A DNA stretch of 64,000 bases, taken from NCBI RefSeq assembly GCF_003597125.1, contig NZ_QYYA01000002.1, positions 934,537 to 998,536 of the forward strand, in the 5' to 3' direction. Each line of letters starts with the position of its first letter. The first letter of the stretch is position 1. This stretch comes from Alcanivorax profundi. Lineage in GTDB: Bacteria > Pseudomonadota > Gammaproteobacteria > Pseudomonadales > Alcanivoracaceae. Both the position numbers and the translations under genes were made by a program. Positions 18,407-28,908 of this stretch are shown one piece after another. The notes below the pieces were generated by a model. That model made no database searches. It saw only the letters and a list, made by a program, of their open reading frames with translations, and was not told the origin of the DNA.

Positions 18407-19795
18407 TTAGTATTTGTAATGCTCGGGCTTGTACGGGCCGTTCACGTCCACGCCGATGTAGTCAGCCTGCTCTTTGGTGAGTTGGGTGATTACGCCACCG
18501 AAACCTTCCACCATGTAACGGGCGACTTCTTCGTCCAGATGTTTGGGCAGTACTTCCACCTTGAGCATGTTTGCTTTCACGGTGTCGGAGTGGCTGGCGT
18601 AGGCCTGGTCGAACAGGTACATCTGCGCCAGCACCTGGTTGGCGAACGAGCCATCCATGATACGGCTGGGGTGACCGGTGGCGTTGCCCAGATTCACCAG
18701 GCGGCCTTCAGACAGCAGCAGCAGGAAGTCGCCTTCGGCCTTGTTACGCCACACCTTGTGCACCTGTGGCTTCACTTCTTCCCATTCCCAGGTTTCGCGC
18801 ATGAAAGCGGTGTCCACTTCGTTGTCGAAGTGACCGATGTTGGAGACCACAGCCCCTTTCTTCAGCGCCTTGAGCATGTTGGCGTCACAGACATTGAAGT
18901 TACCGGTGGTGGTCACGATCAGGTCGGTGGTACCCAGCAGCTCGGCGTTCACAGAGGCTGCAGTGCCGTCATTCACGCCATTGTTGTAGGCGCTCACCAC
19001 TTCGAAACCGTCCATGCAGGCCTGCATGGCACAGATCGGATCGGCTTCGGTAACGCGCACGATCATGCCTTCCTGACGCAGGGACTGGGCAGAGCCCTTG
19101 CCCACATCGCCGTAACCGACGACTAGGGCCTTCTTGCCGGACAGCAGGTGGTCGGTGCCGCGCTTGATGGCGTCGTTAAGAGAGTGACGACAGCCGTACT
19201 TGTTGTCGTTCTTGCTCTTGGTGACGGAATCATTCACGTTCACCGCCGGCACTTTCAGGGTGCCTTTCTTGAGCATTTCGTACAGGCGGTGCACACCGGT
19301 GGTGGTTTCTTCGGTGATGCCGTGGATGCTGTCCAGCATCTGCGGGTAAGTCTCGTGGATGTAGCCGGTCAGGTCGCCACCATCATCCAGGATCATGTTG
19401 GCTTCCCACAGTTCGCCGTTACCGTCGCGACAGGTCTGCTCGATACACCACATGTACTCTTCTTCGGTTTCGCCTTTCCAGGCAAAGACCGGCGTGCCGG
19501 CAGCAGCGATGGCGGCAGCGGCGTGATCCTGGGTGGAGAAGATGTTGCAGGAGGACCAGCGCACTTCCGCGCCCAGTGCCTGCAGAGTCTCGATCAGCAC
19601 GGCGGTCTGGATGGTCATGTGGATACAACCGATGATGCGAGCGCCTTTCAGCGGCTGCTCGGCACGGTACTTTTCGCGGATGGCGATCAGGGCCGGCATT
19701 TCGGTTTCGGCGATATCGATTTCGGAGCGGCCATAGGCGGCCAGGGAAATGTCAGCGACTTTATAGTCGGTAAAGGTGTCCGCTTTCGCGTTCAT
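18407..19795 (-). CDS. ahcY: S-adenosylhomocysteine hydrolase (adenosylhomocysteinase)
   Basis: Hydrolyses S-adenosylhomocysteine to adenosine and homocysteine, relieving inhibition of methyltransferases. The start at [16 protein letters not shown] gives 462 residues, in the family range; ATGs further upstream lie in the riboswitch expression platform. Landmarks: [32 protein letters not shown], the NAD-binding [14 protein letters not shown], and the C-terminal [18 protein letters not shown]. It is preceded by a SAH riboswitch and followed by metF, so high SAH should induce both. Confidence 0.97.
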   Translation of the reverse strand: MNAKADTFTDYKVADISLAAYGRSEIDIAETEMPALIAIREKYRAEQPLKGARIIGCIHMTIQTAVLIETLQALGAEVRWSSCNIFSTQDHAAAAIAAAGTPVFAWKGETEEEYMWCIEQTCRDGNGELWEANMILDDGGDLTGYIHETYPQMLDSIHGITEETTTGVHRLYEMLKKGTLKVPAVNVNDSVTKSKNDNKYGCRHSLNDAIKRGTDHLLSGKKALVVGYGDVGKGSAQSLRQEGMIVRVTEADPICAMQACMDGFEVVSAYNNGVNDGTAASVNAELLGTTDLIVTTTGNFNVCDANMLKALKKGAVVSNIGHFDNEVDTAFMRETWEWEEVKPQVHKVWRNKAEGDFLLLLSEGRLVNLGNATGHPSRIMDGSFANQVLAQMYLFDQAYASHSDTVKANMLKVEVLPKHLDEEVARYMVEGFGGVITQLTKEQADYIGVDVNGPYKPEHYKY

Positions 19796-19818
19796 GAGAG
19801 TCTCCATTCGTTTATGAC

Positions 19819-19897
19819 GAATGGGCGCCGTTCTATCGTGTGAACTCACCTGGCGAGCCTCGCGGTCCAGCCGCTGCAGCGCCCCTCGCGGGGTGAG
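19819..19897 (-). promoter_or_regulatory. SAH riboswitch upstream of ahcY
   Basis: Read on the minus strand, the leader contains GCGAGGGGCGCTGCAGCGG, then CGAGGCTCGC, then AACGGCGCCC. These are the three conserved blocks of the S-adenosylhomocysteine riboswitch (Rfam RF01057): GAGGGGCGCTGC, the pairing GAGGCTCG and the 3' AACGGCGC strand that closes the pseudoknot. GCGAG pairs with CTCGC and GGGCGC with GCGCCC. It ends 24 bases before the ahcY ATG, the expected place and gene. Identification is by eye from the motif, not a covariance search. Confidence 0.88.
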
Positions 19898-19910
19898 TCA
19901 AAATTGTGTT

Positions 19911-19972
19911 GCAGGAGTGGCGCGTGAGCCGTGAAAGCCTCTCGGCAATTTGCAGCGACGCGCCACTCCTGC
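19911..19972. repeat. Long-loop inverted repeat between metK and ahcY
   Basis: GCAGGAGTGGCGCG (19911-19924) and CGCGCCACTCCTGC (19959-19972) are exact 14-bp inverted copies around a 34-bp loop. It sits 8 bp beyond the metK stop codon and just upstream of the riboswitch, so it could terminate metK transcription. No T-run follows on the minus strand, and its GCAGGAG start is related to other extragenic repeats in the window. Confidence 0.6.
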
Positions 19973-19980
19973 GGCAGGTT

Positions 19981-21129
19981 TTACAGTGCCTTGGCCAGTG
20001 CCTCGGCTTTGTCGGTTTTTTCCCAGCTGAAGCCTTCGCGGCCGAAGTGGCCGTAGCTGGCGGTGGGGCGATAGATCGGCTTGCGCAGGTCAAGCATCTC
20101 GATGATGCCGCGCGGACGCAGGTCGAAGTGTTCGCGTACCAGTGTCACGATGGCCTCGTCGCTGAGCTTGCCTGTGCCAAAGGTGTTGATGGAGATAGAG
20201 GTGGGCTCGGCCACACCGATGGCGTAGCTCACCTGAATCTCACACTTGCTGGCCAGGCCAGCAGCAACAATGTTCTTGGCGACATAGCGACCGGCGTAAG
20301 CCGCGCTGCGGTCCACTTTGGACGGATCTTTGCCGGAGAACGCGCCACCACCGTGACGGGCCATGCCGCCATAGGTGTCCACAATGATCTTGCGGCCAGT
20401 GAGGCCACAGTCGCCCATGGGGCCGCCGATCACGAAGATACCGGTGGGGTTGACGTGGTACAGGGTGTCCTTGTGCAGCCACTCTTCCGGCAATACCGGT
20501 TTGATGATTTCTTCCATCACCGCTTCGCGCAGCTCGGCCAGCTTGATCTCCGGCGCGTGCTGGGTGGACAGCACCACGGCCTCCACGGCCACCGGCTTGC
20601 CGTTGTCATAGCGCAGGGTGACCTGGCTCTTGGCGTCCGGACGCAGCCACGGCAGGGTGCCGTTCTTGCGCAGTTCTGCCTGACGCTCCACCAGACGGTG
20701 AGAGAAATACACCGGTGCCGGCATCAGGGTGTCGGTTTCGTTGGTGGCAAAGCCGAACATCAGGCCCTGATCGCCTGCGCCCAGATCCTTGTCTTCTGCT
20801 TCGTCCACGCCGATGGCGATATCGGCAGACTGCTTGCCAATGCCGTTCAGTACCGCACAGCTGGCACCGTCGAAGCCTTTTTCGGAACTGTCGTAACCGA
20901 TGTCCAGGATCACCTGGCGAACGATGTCTTCCAGTTCCACATAGGTATTGGTACGTACTTCACCGGCGACAACGGCCATGCCGGTTTTCACCAGGGTTTC
21001 CACGGCAACGCGTGCCTGGGGGTCATCCTTGATGATGGCATCCAGAATGGCGTCCGAGATCTGGTCAGCCATTTTATCGGGATGGCCTTCGGACACGGAC
21101 TCGGAGGTAAAGATGGAATATTCACTCAT
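19981..21129 (-). CDS. metK: Methionine adenosyltransferase (S-adenosylmethionine synthetase)
   Basis: Makes S-adenosylmethionine from methionine and ATP. The 382-residue protein starts [23 protein letters not shown] and contains the family signatures [10 protein letters not shown] and [16 protein letters not shown] (phosphate-binding loop), near 115 and 263. Length and both signatures are standard. It lies between the ArsR-methyltransferase regulator (upstream, same strand) and ahcY. A GGAGTG stretch lies about 10 bases before the ATG. Confidence 0.98.
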   Translation of the reverse strand: MSEYSIFTSESVSEGHPDKMADQISDAILDAIIKDDPQARVAVETLVKTGMAVVAGEVRTNTYVELEDIVRQVILDIGYDSSEKGFDGASCAVLNGIGKQSADIAIGVDEAEDKDLGAGDQGLMFGFATNETDTLMPAPVYFSHRLVERQAELRKNGTLPWLRPDAKSQVTLRYDNGKPVAVEAVVLSTQHAPEIKLAELREAVMEEIIKPVLPEEWLHKDTLYHVNPTGIFVIGGPMGDCGLTGRKIIVDTYGGMARHGGGAFSGKDPSKVDRSAAYAGRYVAKNIVAAGLASKCEIQVSYAIGVAEPTSISINTFGTGKLSDEAIVTLVREHFDLRPRGIIEMLDLRKPIYRPTASYGHFGREGFSWEKTDKAEALAKAL

Positions 21130-21278
21130 TGCTGGAGTGCTCCTTGGTTGCTGGTCTGACGTCGGACGTCAGAAGTCTTACGCTAAAAAACAGAGCGGGT
21201 TGGATTTCGTCCCCTGACTTTCGATGTCAGATGTCCGACCCCTCTCCAAGTAATAACACCTGGAACAATCTTCGTGCC

Positions 21279-22259
21279 CTAATCGAGGCGCTTGAATGTT
21301 CTCACTTGCACCTGAAACCCATTTCGCAGTGCCAGGAACTGACTTTCCTGTAAGGCCAGGCCTGCGCGGCCGGCCCAGTCCACCAGATCGGCTTCCTCGA
21401 AGCCGAGCCAGAAATCGCCACAGGCTTCGTGGGCCCAGTGCTGATCGTGATGACACAGGTCGGTGATCAGCAGGGTGCCGCCATCATTCAGCTGCCGTGA
21501 GGCGGCGCGAAGGGCACTGGCCGGGGCAGGCAGGTGGTGCAGCACCATGTTCAGCACCACGGCATCCACCGTGGGCAGGGTGCGGGCGCTATCGGGCCAG
21601 TCACCCAGTATCAGTTGCACATTTGACCGTTTGGCGACGGTCTTGCGGGCACGTTCGAGCATGGCCTGGGCATTGTCCAGCCCCGTTACCTGTTCAAAGT
21701 GCCCGGCCAGTTCGCAGAGAAAGCGGCCGTCACCGGGGCCGATCTCCAGAGCGCGTTTGCCCTCGGGGCAGGCGCGCAACAACAGCTCGCAGGCCTGCTC
21801 GGCGTATTGCTCGTAATCGGCAATCAGCTCTTGCTGGGCGTCATGCTGCTCCGCATGGCGGGCAAAAAACGCCCGGCTCTGCTCGGCCCGTTGCTGCTGG
21901 ACCTGCTCCAGACGCGCAGCCACGGCGTCGTCCAGAGCCCCATCATCCAGTTCGTCCAGCAAGGCGCTGTGAATGGCGCCTTCTACGTTCTCCGCCTGGG
22001 GCAGGCGGCGGCGGTAGAAAATGGAGTTGCCTTCCCGCCGCTTTTCGACCAGGCCGCCTCTGGCCAACACTTTCAGGTGATGGCTCATGCCGGATTGTTT
22101 CATGGCCATGATGTCGCACAGCTCCAGAACGCCAAAACTGCTCTGGCCAAGCACCTGCAAAACCTGCAGACGCAACGGATCACCAGCGGCCTTGAGAAAG
22201 CCCGCCAGATGATCGGTGATGTCCGGCAGTGCCGGAGGGGTGGCGGCCAATGCAGTCAT
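21279..22259 (-). CDS. ArsR-family regulator fused to a SAM-dependent methyltransferase domain (SahR-like)
   Basis: A two-domain protein of 326 residues. Residues 12-100 are an ArsR winged helix (AAGDPLRLQVLQVLGQ, MKQSGMSHHLKVLARGGLVE, REGNSIFYRRR). Residues 160-326 are a class I methyltransferase (ALEIGPGDGRFLCELA, then VVLNMVLHHLPAPASALR). From memory, ArsR-family SahR proteins control methionine-cycle genes in Proteobacteria and some carry such a domain; its place before metK-ahcY-metF fits. The methyltransferase fold may act as a SAM/SAH sensor. A strong palindrome lies 25 bp upstream. ATG at 22283 is an alternative start but would overlap nearer the operator. Confidence 0.85.
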   Translation of the reverse strand: MTALAATPPALPDITDHLAGFLKAAGDPLRLQVLQVLGQSSFGVLELCDIMAMKQSGMSHHLKVLARGGLVEKRREGNSIFYRRRLPQAENVEGAIHSALLDELDDGALDDAVAARLEQVQQQRAEQSRAFFARHAEQHDAQQELIADYEQYAEQACELLLRACPEGKRALEIGPGDGRFLCELAGHFEQVTGLDNAQAMLERARKTVAKRSNVQLILGDWPDSARTLPTVDAVVLNMVLHHLPAPASALRAASRQLNDGGTLLITDLCHHDQHWAHEACGDFWLGFEEADLVDWAGRAGLALQESQFLALRNGFQVQVRTFKRLD

Positions 22260-22284
22260 GGAGCGGAGTCTACGGCATTTCACA

Positions 22285-22310
22285 CCTAAATCAAAATAAA
22301 TTGATATAGG
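22285..22310. promoter_or_regulatory. Palindromic operator candidate upstream of the ArsR-methyltransferase gene
   Basis: CCTAAATCAA and TTGATATAGG form 10-bp arms with one mismatch around a 6-bp AT-only centre. The size, symmetry and TCAA/TTGA core are what an ArsR-family dimer would bind. It lies between the divergent ArsR and tkt genes, 25 bp from the ArsR ATG, so autoregulation is likely. Binding is inferred. Confidence 0.65.
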
Positions 22311-22443
22311 TTGTCATGCCGGATCGAGGTGCCGGTCTGGTCTGTGGTCCCCGGGGCTGTTCGCCTTCATCACATTTGCCCGTAACCCGCCCTTGAGGGA
22401 CAATAGCGCCCCTTTTCAGCCACCAGTCAGTTTGGAGCCCTGC

Positions 22444-24444
22444 ATGTCCAGTGCCCCCGCCAGCCGTGATCTCGCCAATGCCATCCGTGCCCTGAGCATG
22501 GATGCGGTTCAAAAAGCCAACTCCGGCCACCCCGGCGCCCCCATGGGGATGGCCGATATCGCCGAGGTGTTATGGCGCGGTTTCCTGAAGCACAACCCGC
22601 AGGACCCGACCTGGGCCGATCGTGACCGCTTTGTGCTGTCCAATGGCCACGGCTCCATGCTGCTGTATTCCCTGCTGCACCTGTCCGGTTACGGGGTCAG
22701 CATCGAGGACATCAAGAATTTTCGTCAGTTGGGCAGCCCCACTGCCGGTCACCCGGAATACGGCGATGCCCCAGGAATCGAGACCACCACAGGCCCGCTG
22801 GGGCAGGGCATTGCCAACGCCGTGGGCATGGCGCTGGCCGAGAAGATGCTGGCCGGTCAGTTCAATCGTGACGGCCACACTATCGTGGATCACAACACCT
22901 ACTGTTTCCTGGGTGACGGCTGCATGATGGAAGGCATTTCCCATGAGGCCTGCTCCCTGGCGGGCACTCTGGGGCTGGGCAAGCTGATTGCCTTCTACGA
23001 CGACAATGGCATCTCCATCGACGGTGAAGTGGAAGGCTGGTTCACCGACGACACCGTGGAGCGTTTCCGTGCCTATGGCTGGCAGGTGATTCCCAATGTG
23101 GATGGCCACAATGCCGAAGAGGTGAAGGTCGCCATCGAGAATGCCCGCGCCAACACCGACCAGCCGACCCTGATCTGCTGCAAGACCATCATTGGTTTTG
23201 GTAGTCCCAACAAGCAAGGCAAGGAAGAGTCTCACGGTGCTGCGCTGGGTGACGACGAAATCGCCCTGACCCGCAAGGAGCTGGGCTGGCAGCACGGGCC
23301 GTTCGAGATTCCTGCAGACATCAAGCAGGCCTGGGATGCCAGCGATACCGGTGCGGCAGCGCAAGGCGAGTGGCAGCAGCGCTTCGAGGCGTATAAAGCC
23401 GCATATCCAGAGCTGGCCGCTGAATTCCTGCGCCGTCAGGCGGGCGAGCTGCCGGCAGATTTTGCCGAGCAGGCCGATGCCTATATCCGCGAGTGTCAGG
23501 AAAAGGGCGAAAAAGTGGCCACCCGTAAGGCCAGCCAGAATGCCCTGGATGCTTTCGGCCCGCTGTTGCCGGAACTGGCCGGTGGCTCTGCCGACCTGGC
23601 CGGCTCCAACAATACCCTGTGGAAAGGCTGCAAGCCGGTAAGCGCCGAAGATGCCAGCGGCAATTACATTCACTACGGTGTGCGTGAATTCGGCATGACC
23701 GCAGTGCAGAACGGCCTGTGCCTGCACGGCGGCCTGCGTCCTTACGGCGGGACCTTCCTGGTGTTTATGGAATACGCCCGGAATGCCGTACGTATGGCCG
23801 CACTGATGCACCAGCCGAACATTCTGGTGTACACCCACGATTCCATTGGTTTGGGTGAAGATGGTCCGACTCACCAGCCCATCGAACAGATTGCCAACCT
23901 GCGCCTGACACCGAACATGCGCACCTGGCGTCCCTGTGACACGGTGGAATCTGCCGTGTCCTGGAAGAAAGCGATCCTCCGTCAGGACGGCCCCTCTTCC
24001 CTGATCTTCTCCCGTCAGGGGTTGCCCTGCATGGCGCGTGGCAGTGAGCAGCTGGCCGCGATCGAGAAGGGCGGCTATACCCTGCTGCAGACCGGCGAAG
24101 GCACCCCCGATGCGATCATCATCGCCACCGGCTCCGAGGTTGAGCTGGCAGTGAAAGCGGCCGAAGCGCTGGCGGGCAAGAACATTCGTGTGGTGTCCAT
24201 GCCCTGCGTGGAAGAGTTTCTGGCACAGGACGCGGCCTATCAGGAAAGCGTACTGCCCTCTTCCGTGCGCGCCCGTGTAGCGGTCGAAGCGGCCATCGCC
24301 GATTACTGGTATCGCTTTGTTGGCCTGGACGGCAAGGTGGTCGGCATGACCAGCTTCGGCGCTTCTGCCCCGGCCGGTGATTTGTTCAAGCACTTTGGCA
24401 TCACCGCCGAAGCGGTGCAGGGTGCTGTGGAGTCCTTGCTTTGA
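22444..24444 (+). CDS. tkt: Transketolase
   Basis: Thiamine-diphosphate enzyme moving two-carbon units in the pentose phosphate pathway. 666 residues from [20 protein letters not shown], close to the 663 of E. coli TktA. GGAG lies upstream of this ATG; an upstream in-frame ATG (22393) adds residues unlike the family. Motifs: [14 protein letters not shown], the ThDP-binding [27 protein letters not shown] with the catalytic Glu, and [16 protein letters not shown]. It opens a rightward cluster with a GAPDH-family gene, pgk and fba. Confidence 0.97.
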   Translation: MSSAPASRDLANAIRALSMDAVQKANSGHPGAPMGMADIAEVLWRGFLKHNPQDPTWADRDRFVLSNGHGSMLLYSLLHLSGYGVSIEDIKNFRQLGSPTAGHPEYGDAPGIETTTGPLGQGIANAVGMALAEKMLAGQFNRDGHTIVDHNTYCFLGDGCMMEGISHEACSLAGTLGLGKLIAFYDDNGISIDGEVEGWFTDDTVERFRAYGWQVIPNVDGHNAEEVKVAIENARANTDQPTLICCKTIIGFGSPNKQGKEESHGAALGDDEIALTRKELGWQHGPFEIPADIKQAWDASDTGAAAQGEWQQRFEAYKAAYPELAAEFLRRQAGELPADFAEQADAYIRECQEKGEKVATRKASQNALDAFGPLLPELAGGSADLAGSNNTLWKGCKPVSAEDASGNYIHYGVREFGMTAVQNGLCLHGGLRPYGGTFLVFMEYARNAVRMAALMHQPNILVYTHDSIGLGEDGPTHQPIEQIANLRLTPNMRTWRPCDTVESAVSWKKAILRQDGPSSLIFSRQGLPCMARGSEQLAAIEKGGYTLLQTGEGTPDAIIIATGSEVELAVKAAEALAGKNIRVVSMPCVEEFLAQDAAYQESVLPSSVRARVAVEAAIADYWYRFVGLDGKVVGMTSFGASAPAGDLFKHFGITAEAVQGAVESLL

Positions 24445-24478
24445 TAGAAACGGGCCGGGTGCCGGACGTCAGACTGCT

Positions 24479-25498
24479 ATGAGGATTGCCATCAACGGCT
24501 ATGGCCGTATCGGTCGTTCCTTTGTTCGTGCCCTCGCCGAGCGCGAGGGGGCGGGGTGGCAGGCGCCGTTCAGCCTGGTGGCGATCAACGACAAGGGGCG
24601 GCCGGAAGATCTGCTCTACCTGACCCGCTACGACACCACCCACGGACGTCTGGCGGAGCCGGCGGAACTGATCGAAGGCATGCTGCGCATTGGCCAGCAA
24701 GCGCCGCGCCTGCTGGAGCAGCCCAAGCCGGAACAGTTGCCGTGGGCCGAGATGGAGGTGGATCTGGTACTGGAATGCTCCGGCCATTTTCGCAGCCATG
24801 CCGGCGCATCGCGGCACCTGGACGCGGGGGCGAAGAAAGTGATTATTGGCGCCGTGCCGTTTGATCAAGCCGATCAGGTGGTGGTCTATGGGGTCAACCA
24901 CGAGACGGTGGCGGCCGACCACAAGGTGATGTCTGCGGGTTCCTGCACCACCCATTGCATTGCTCCCTTGCTGGCACGGCTGGATGAAAGCTTCGGGATT
25001 CAGCAGGTGCTGATGAAGGAAATCCATGCCTACACCTCGGATCAGACCCTGCTGGACCATGTCCACCGGGATCCACGCCGGGGTCGGGCCGGGGCACAGA
25101 ACATCGTGCCCACCACCAGCAGTGCCATTGGCGCGGTGCAGCAGGTGCTGCCGCAGCTGGAAGGCAAGATCAGTGGCAGCTCCATCCGTGTGCCTACCCT
25201 TAACGTGGCCATGGTGGAGTTGACGTTGCGACTGGAACAGACACCGGACGAAGCCAGTCTCAACCCGTGGTTACACCAACAGGCAACAGCGTCTGGTGGT
25301 CTGATTGGCTACAATGACGCCCCGCTGGTCAGCGTGGATTTCAATCACCGCCCGGAATCCGCCATTGTCGATGTCACCCAGACCCGGGTGCAGGGCGACA
25401 TGGTGCAGGTGGTGGCCTGGTACGACAACGAATGGGGCTATGCCAACCGCCTGTTGGACTGGGTGGCGGCCATGGCCGAACAAGCGTCGGATGACTGA
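24479..25498 (+). CDS. GAPDH-family dehydrogenase (erythrose-4-phosphate or glyceraldehyde-3-phosphate dehydrogenase)
   Basis: A 339-residue protein with the NAD site INGYGRIGRSFVRAL, catalytic Cys156 and the catalytic-His segment EIHAYTSDQTLLDHVH. Two activities are possible. The position between tkt and pgk is where Pseudomonas has epd (vitamin B6 route), but HAYTSDQ and NIVPTTSSAIGAV look more like glycolytic GAPDH than Epd (which has HSAMHDQ). The active-site motif is SCTTH rather than the usual SCTTN (His159), unusual for either. The start at 24479 lies 34 bp after the tkt stop; no longer start gives family residues. Confidence 0.85.
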   Translation: MRIAINGYGRIGRSFVRALAEREGAGWQAPFSLVAINDKGRPEDLLYLTRYDTTHGRLAEPAELIEGMLRIGQQAPRLLEQPKPEQLPWAEMEVDLVLECSGHFRSHAGASRHLDAGAKKVIIGAVPFDQADQVVVYGVNHETVAADHKVMSAGSCTTHCIAPLLARLDESFGIQQVLMKEIHAYTSDQTLLDHVHRDPRRGRAGAQNIVPTTSSAIGAVQQVLPQLEGKISGSSIRVPTLNVAMVELTLRLEQTPDEASLNPWLHQQATASGGLIGYNDAPLVSVDFNHRPESAIVDVTQTRVQGDMVQVVAWYDNEWGYANRLLDWVAAMAEQASDD

Positions 25499-25571
25499 CG
25501 TTTGCAAGAATCTGTAAACCGAGACGACAGCATCATCCTCAGCGGATGGTTCCAAACGAGGTAGCAAGACC

Positions 25572-26735
25572 ATGAACTTCAAGCGCATGACCGACCTGGA
25601 TCTGGCAGGCAAACGCGTTCTGATCCGTGAAGACCTGAACGTGCCGGTGAAAGACGGCAAGGTCACCAGCGATGCTCGTATCCGTGCCTCTCTGCCGACC
25701 ATTGAGCATGCCCTCAAGGCGGGAGCCAAGGTGATGCTGATGTCCCATCTGGGACGTCCCACCGAGGGCGAGTACGCCGAGGAGTTTTCCTTGCAGCCGG
25801 TGGCGGATCACCTGGGTACGCTGCTCGGCCGTGACGTGCCGCTGGTGAAGGACTGGCTGGACGGTGTTGAGGTGGATGCCGGCCAGGTCGTGCTGTGCGA
25901 GAACGTTCGCTTCAACAAGGGCGAAAAGAAAGACGATGACGCGCTGTCACAAAAAATGGCGGCACTGTGTGATATCTATGTGATGGATGCGTTTGGCACG
26001 GCGCACCGTGCCCAGGCGTCTACCCACGGGGTGGGTAAATTCGCTTCGGTGGCCTGCGCGGGCCCGCTGCTGGCCAATGAACTGGATGCACTGGGCAAGG
26101 CTCTGCAGAATCCGGAAAAACCCCTGGTGGCCATCGTCGGTGGTTCCAAGGTGTCCACCAAGCTGGAAGTGCTGGAGGCCCTGTCCGACAAGGTCGATCA
26201 GCTGGTGGTGGGTGGCGGTATTGCCAATACCTTTCTGGCGGCTGCCGGGCATCCGGTGGGCAAGTCCCTGTATGAAGCGGACCTGATTCCGGCGGCCAAA
26301 AATATTGCTGACAAGGTGCATATCCCGATCCCGGTGGACGTGGTCACTGCCAAGGAATTTGCCGAGTCTGCAGAAGCGGTCACCAAGAAAGTGGAAGACG
26401 TGGCCGACGATGACATGATTCTCGACATTGGCCCGCAGACGGCCCACATCGTGGCGGCGCTGATGAAAGAAGCCAAAACCATTATCTGGAATGGCCCGGT
26501 GGGCGTGTTCGAGTTTGATCAGTTTGGTGAAGGCACCCGCGAAATGGCGGAAGCCATTGCCGACTCCGATGCGTTCTCCATCGCTGGCGGGGGTGACACC
26601 CTGGCCGCCGTGGACAAGTACGGTATCAGCGAAAAAATCAGCTATATCTCCACCGGTGGCGGTGCCTTCCTGGAATTTGTGGAAGGCAAGGTGCTCCCTG
26701 CGGTGGCCATGCTGGAAGCACGAGCGAAAGATTAA
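25572..26735 (+). CDS. pgk: Phosphoglycerate kinase
   Basis: Interconverts 1,3-bisphosphoglycerate plus ADP with 3-phosphoglycerate plus ATP. Full length at 387 residues. Substrate-binding segments [12 protein letters not shown] and SHLGRPTEG near the N-terminus; [12 protein letters not shown] mid-protein; nucleotide site [15 protein letters not shown] and the C-terminal [12 protein letters not shown]. It begins 73 bp after the GAPDH-family gene with a GAGGTAG ribosome site. Part of the tkt-pgk-fba cluster. Confidence 0.98.
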   Translation: MNFKRMTDLDLAGKRVLIREDLNVPVKDGKVTSDARIRASLPTIEHALKAGAKVMLMSHLGRPTEGEYAEEFSLQPVADHLGTLLGRDVPLVKDWLDGVEVDAGQVVLCENVRFNKGEKKDDDALSQKMAALCDIYVMDAFGTAHRAQASTHGVGKFASVACAGPLLANELDALGKALQNPEKPLVAIVGGSKVSTKLEVLEALSDKVDQLVVGGGIANTFLAAAGHPVGKSLYEADLIPAAKNIADKVHIPIPVDVVTAKEFAESAEAVTKKVEDVADDDMILDIGPQTAHIVAALMKEAKTIIWNGPVGVFEFDQFGEGTREMAEAIADSDAFSIAGGGDTLAAVDKYGISEKISYISTGGGAFLEFVEGKVLPAVAMLEARAKD

Positions 26736-26827
26736 TGGTGGATCGGGCGTCTGAGATTGGACGTCCGGCGGGTTTTCAAGGCAGGGCGCAGTCGTCCTGC
26801 ACAGGAATAGACGAAGGGGAAACGACA

Positions 26828-27892
26828 ATGGCACTTGTAAGCATGCGTCAGCTGCTGGATCACGCCGCCGAGTTTGGCTATGGCGTTCCGGCTTTCAACG
26901 TAAACAACCTGGAACAGATGCGCGCCATCATGGAAGCGGCGGACAAGACCGATTCCCCGGTGATCGTGCAGGCGTCTGCCGGCGCGCGTAAATACGCCGG
27001 CGCCCCTTTCCTGCGTCACCTGATTCTGGCGGCGGTAGAAGAATTCCCCCATATCCCGGTGGTGATGCACCAGGATCACGGCACCAGCCCTGCGGTGTGC
27101 CAGCGTTCTATCCAGCTGGGTTTCTCCTCGGTGATGATGGATGGTTCCCTGGGTGAAGACGGCAAGACCCCCACCGACTACGAGTACAACGTGGACGTGA
27201 CCCGTCGTACCGTGGAAATGGCTCACGCCTGTGGCGTGTCTGTGGAAGGCGAACTGGGCTGTCTGGGTTCCCTGGAAACCGGCGAAGCCGGTGAAGAAGA
27301 TGGCATCGGCGCGGCGGGCAAACTGACCCACGAGCAGATGCTCACTGACCCGGAAGAAGCTGCTGACTTCGTGAAGAAGACCAAGGTGGATGCCCTGGCC
27401 ATCGCCATCGGCACCAGCCATGGTGCTTACAAGTTCACCCGTCCGCCCACCGGTGACATTCTGGCCATCGAGCAGATCAAGGCGATCCACGCGCGTATTC
27501 CGGATACTCACCTGGTAATGCACGGTTCCTCTTCTGTGCCGCAGGACTGGCTGGCGGTGATCAACGAATTCGGTGGCGAAATTCCGGAAACTTACGGGGT
27601 GCCGGTAGAAGAGATTCAGGAAGGCATCAAGTACGGTGTGCGCAAGGTCAACATCGACACCGACCTGCGTCTGGCCTCTACCGGTGCGATTCGTCGTTTT
27701 CTGGCGAATAACACCGCCGAGTTCGATCCGCGCAAATACCTTAAGGAATCTGTCACTGCCATGCGCGATATCTGTATCGCCCGTTACGAAGCGTTTGGCA
27801 CTGCCGGGAACGCCAGCAAGATCAAGCCGATCAACCTGGAAGAAATGTTCCAGCGTTACGAATCCGGCGAGCTGGATCCGCGGGTCAAATAA
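26828..27892 (+). CDS. fba: Class II fructose-1,6-bisphosphate aldolase (Calvin-type subunit)
   Basis: Zinc-dependent aldolase, 354 residues from [19 protein letters not shown]. Metal and substrate motifs: [14 protein letters not shown] (Zn His), [26 protein letters not shown] and HGSSSVPQ, then [18 protein letters not shown]. The pattern is that of the class IIB (Cbb/Calvin) aldolases common in Pseudomonas and relatives. GAAGGGGAAA precedes the ATG; an ATG at 26735 overlapping the pgk stop is rejected because the extra residues are not family-like. A strong terminator follows. Confidence 0.97.
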   Translation: MALVSMRQLLDHAAEFGYGVPAFNVNNLEQMRAIMEAADKTDSPVIVQASAGARKYAGAPFLRHLILAAVEEFPHIPVVMHQDHGTSPAVCQRSIQLGFSSVMMDGSLGEDGKTPTDYEYNVDVTRRTVEMAHACGVSVEGELGCLGSLETGEAGEEDGIGAAGKLTHEQMLTDPEEAADFVKKTKVDALAIAIGTSHGAYKFTRPPTGDILAIEQIKAIHARIPDTHLVMHGSSSVPQDWLAVINEFGGEIPETYGVPVEEIQEGIKYGVRKVNIDTDLRLASTGAIRRFLANNTAEFDPRKYLKESVTAMRDICIARYEAFGTAGNASKIKPINLEEMFQRYESGELDPRVK

Positions 27893-27961
27893 GAGACGCT
27901 GCACGTACCACGCTTCACGCAACAGGCAAGAACGCGGTTTAGGTGGTTGCCAGCGGAAAAC

Positions 27962-28000
27962 AAAAAGGCCGCGCCCGAATATCGGGTGCGGCCTTTTTAG
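27962..28000 (+). terminator. Rho-independent terminator after fba
   Basis: AAAAAGGCCGC then a loop and GCGGCCTTTTT form a strong GC stem flanked by A and T runs, 70 bp after the fba stop. It closes the tkt-fba cluster and could also act leftward. Confidence 0.9.
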
Positions 28001-28305
28001 TGGTTCGAAAGCGCTGGTTCGGAGCCGCTGTAGGAGCCTGCCAGCAGGCGATCCGAGTCTAAGCGAGGGCGTCGTTTCGAGTTCCGAATCGCGCGTTTCG
28101 GGAGGCGGACCCGCAACCCACGTGCTTGGCAGGGGGTTTTCTGATCGTTGAAACCCGTTTTGGAAATCTTTACCTCGCGGTTGGCAGGATTGCTTGCAGG
28201 CAAGTTATTCGCTGCGCTCACCCCTTCGGGGCCGCACTCCGTGCGTTACTCCGCTGCGCTACGTTCCCACAGCGGTTTCATTCTTGGCGTCAGACGTCAG
28301 GCCTA
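28001..28305. repeat. Intergenic region with extragenic repeats; no gene seen
   Basis: Contains CTGTAGGAGCCTGCCAGCAG near 28028 (GTAGGAGC-type repeat) and GGCGTCAGACGTCAGG near 28286 (GACGTC-type repeat). Between them are several short GC-rich inverted repeats (for example CCCCTTCGGGG near 28221). The short open frames here have no ribosome site and match nothing I recognise. Confidence 0.5.
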
Positions 28306-28737
28306 TTACCGCGTCGCCTTGATTTCTACACCCTCTCCACTCAGTAACAATGTTCCCTGATCATCAATGGTGGCGCTATCGATACTTTTCAGTGCTTTCA
28401 TAAATTGCTTTTCCAGGTCCATCAGCGGTGGCGGACACGCTTTCATGGTCATGCCGCCGGTCTGGATCGAGAACCGGGAAGGGAGCTGCTCGTAGCTTGC
28501 CATGTAGTTGTTGCAGGCAGCCTTGCCAGCCAGTTTACCGGGCTCATGAAAGTTCAGGGTAAGGGTGGCGTTGGTGACGGGCTGGCCATTCAGCTGTTGC
28601 ACCTGCCAGGCTGCCCCGGCGAGCTGTTCATGTTCAAGCATGGCCGCCTTTTCTGTTGACCTGCCGGAAGGGGTGCTGCAGGCGGCCAGTATGGTGGCGG
28701 AAACGGCCAGCAGCATATGGGGAAGTCGTGGCGTCAT
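28306..28737 (-). CDS. META-domain lipoprotein (HslJ-like)
   Basis: The 143-residue protein has a signal peptide with lipobox ILAAC (Cys20) followed by a META domain: GAAWQVQQLNGQPV, AACNNYMASYE and GGMTMKACPPPLMDLEKQF are the usual landmarks. Family members include E. coli HslJ, linked to novobiocin resistance and heat shock; the role here is unknown. The ATG at 28737 has AGGAG seven bases upstream, better than the ATG at 28761. Outer membrane location is expected because +2 is Ser. Confidence 0.85.
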   Translation of the reverse strand: MTPRLPHMLLAVSATILAACSTPSGRSTEKAAMLEHEQLAGAAWQVQQLNGQPVTNATLTLNFHEPGKLAGKAACNNYMASYEQLPSRFSIQTGGMTMKACPPPLMDLEKQFMKALKSIDSATIDDQGTLLLSGEGVEIKATR

Positions 28738-28908
28738 GTGATGGCTCCTGTGATGATCCATGATCCTGTCAAAAGATTAGTGTGCCGTTTTGCTGATTAG
28801 TTTCGATAGTGTCTTGATTCAGGACAAGGAAAGGGTGCGTAGCCGTTGACGCTAACGCGGCAGAAGGCACAATGCTCTGGTCATGCCATGAACCCTCAGG
28901 AAAACGCC

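Noticed and set aside
22570..24393. Long open frame (607 codons) on the minus strand within tkt
   Set aside because: It is complementary to a full-length transketolase gene, has no ribosome site and matches no family; in GC-rich DNA the antisense frame of a conserved gene is often open.
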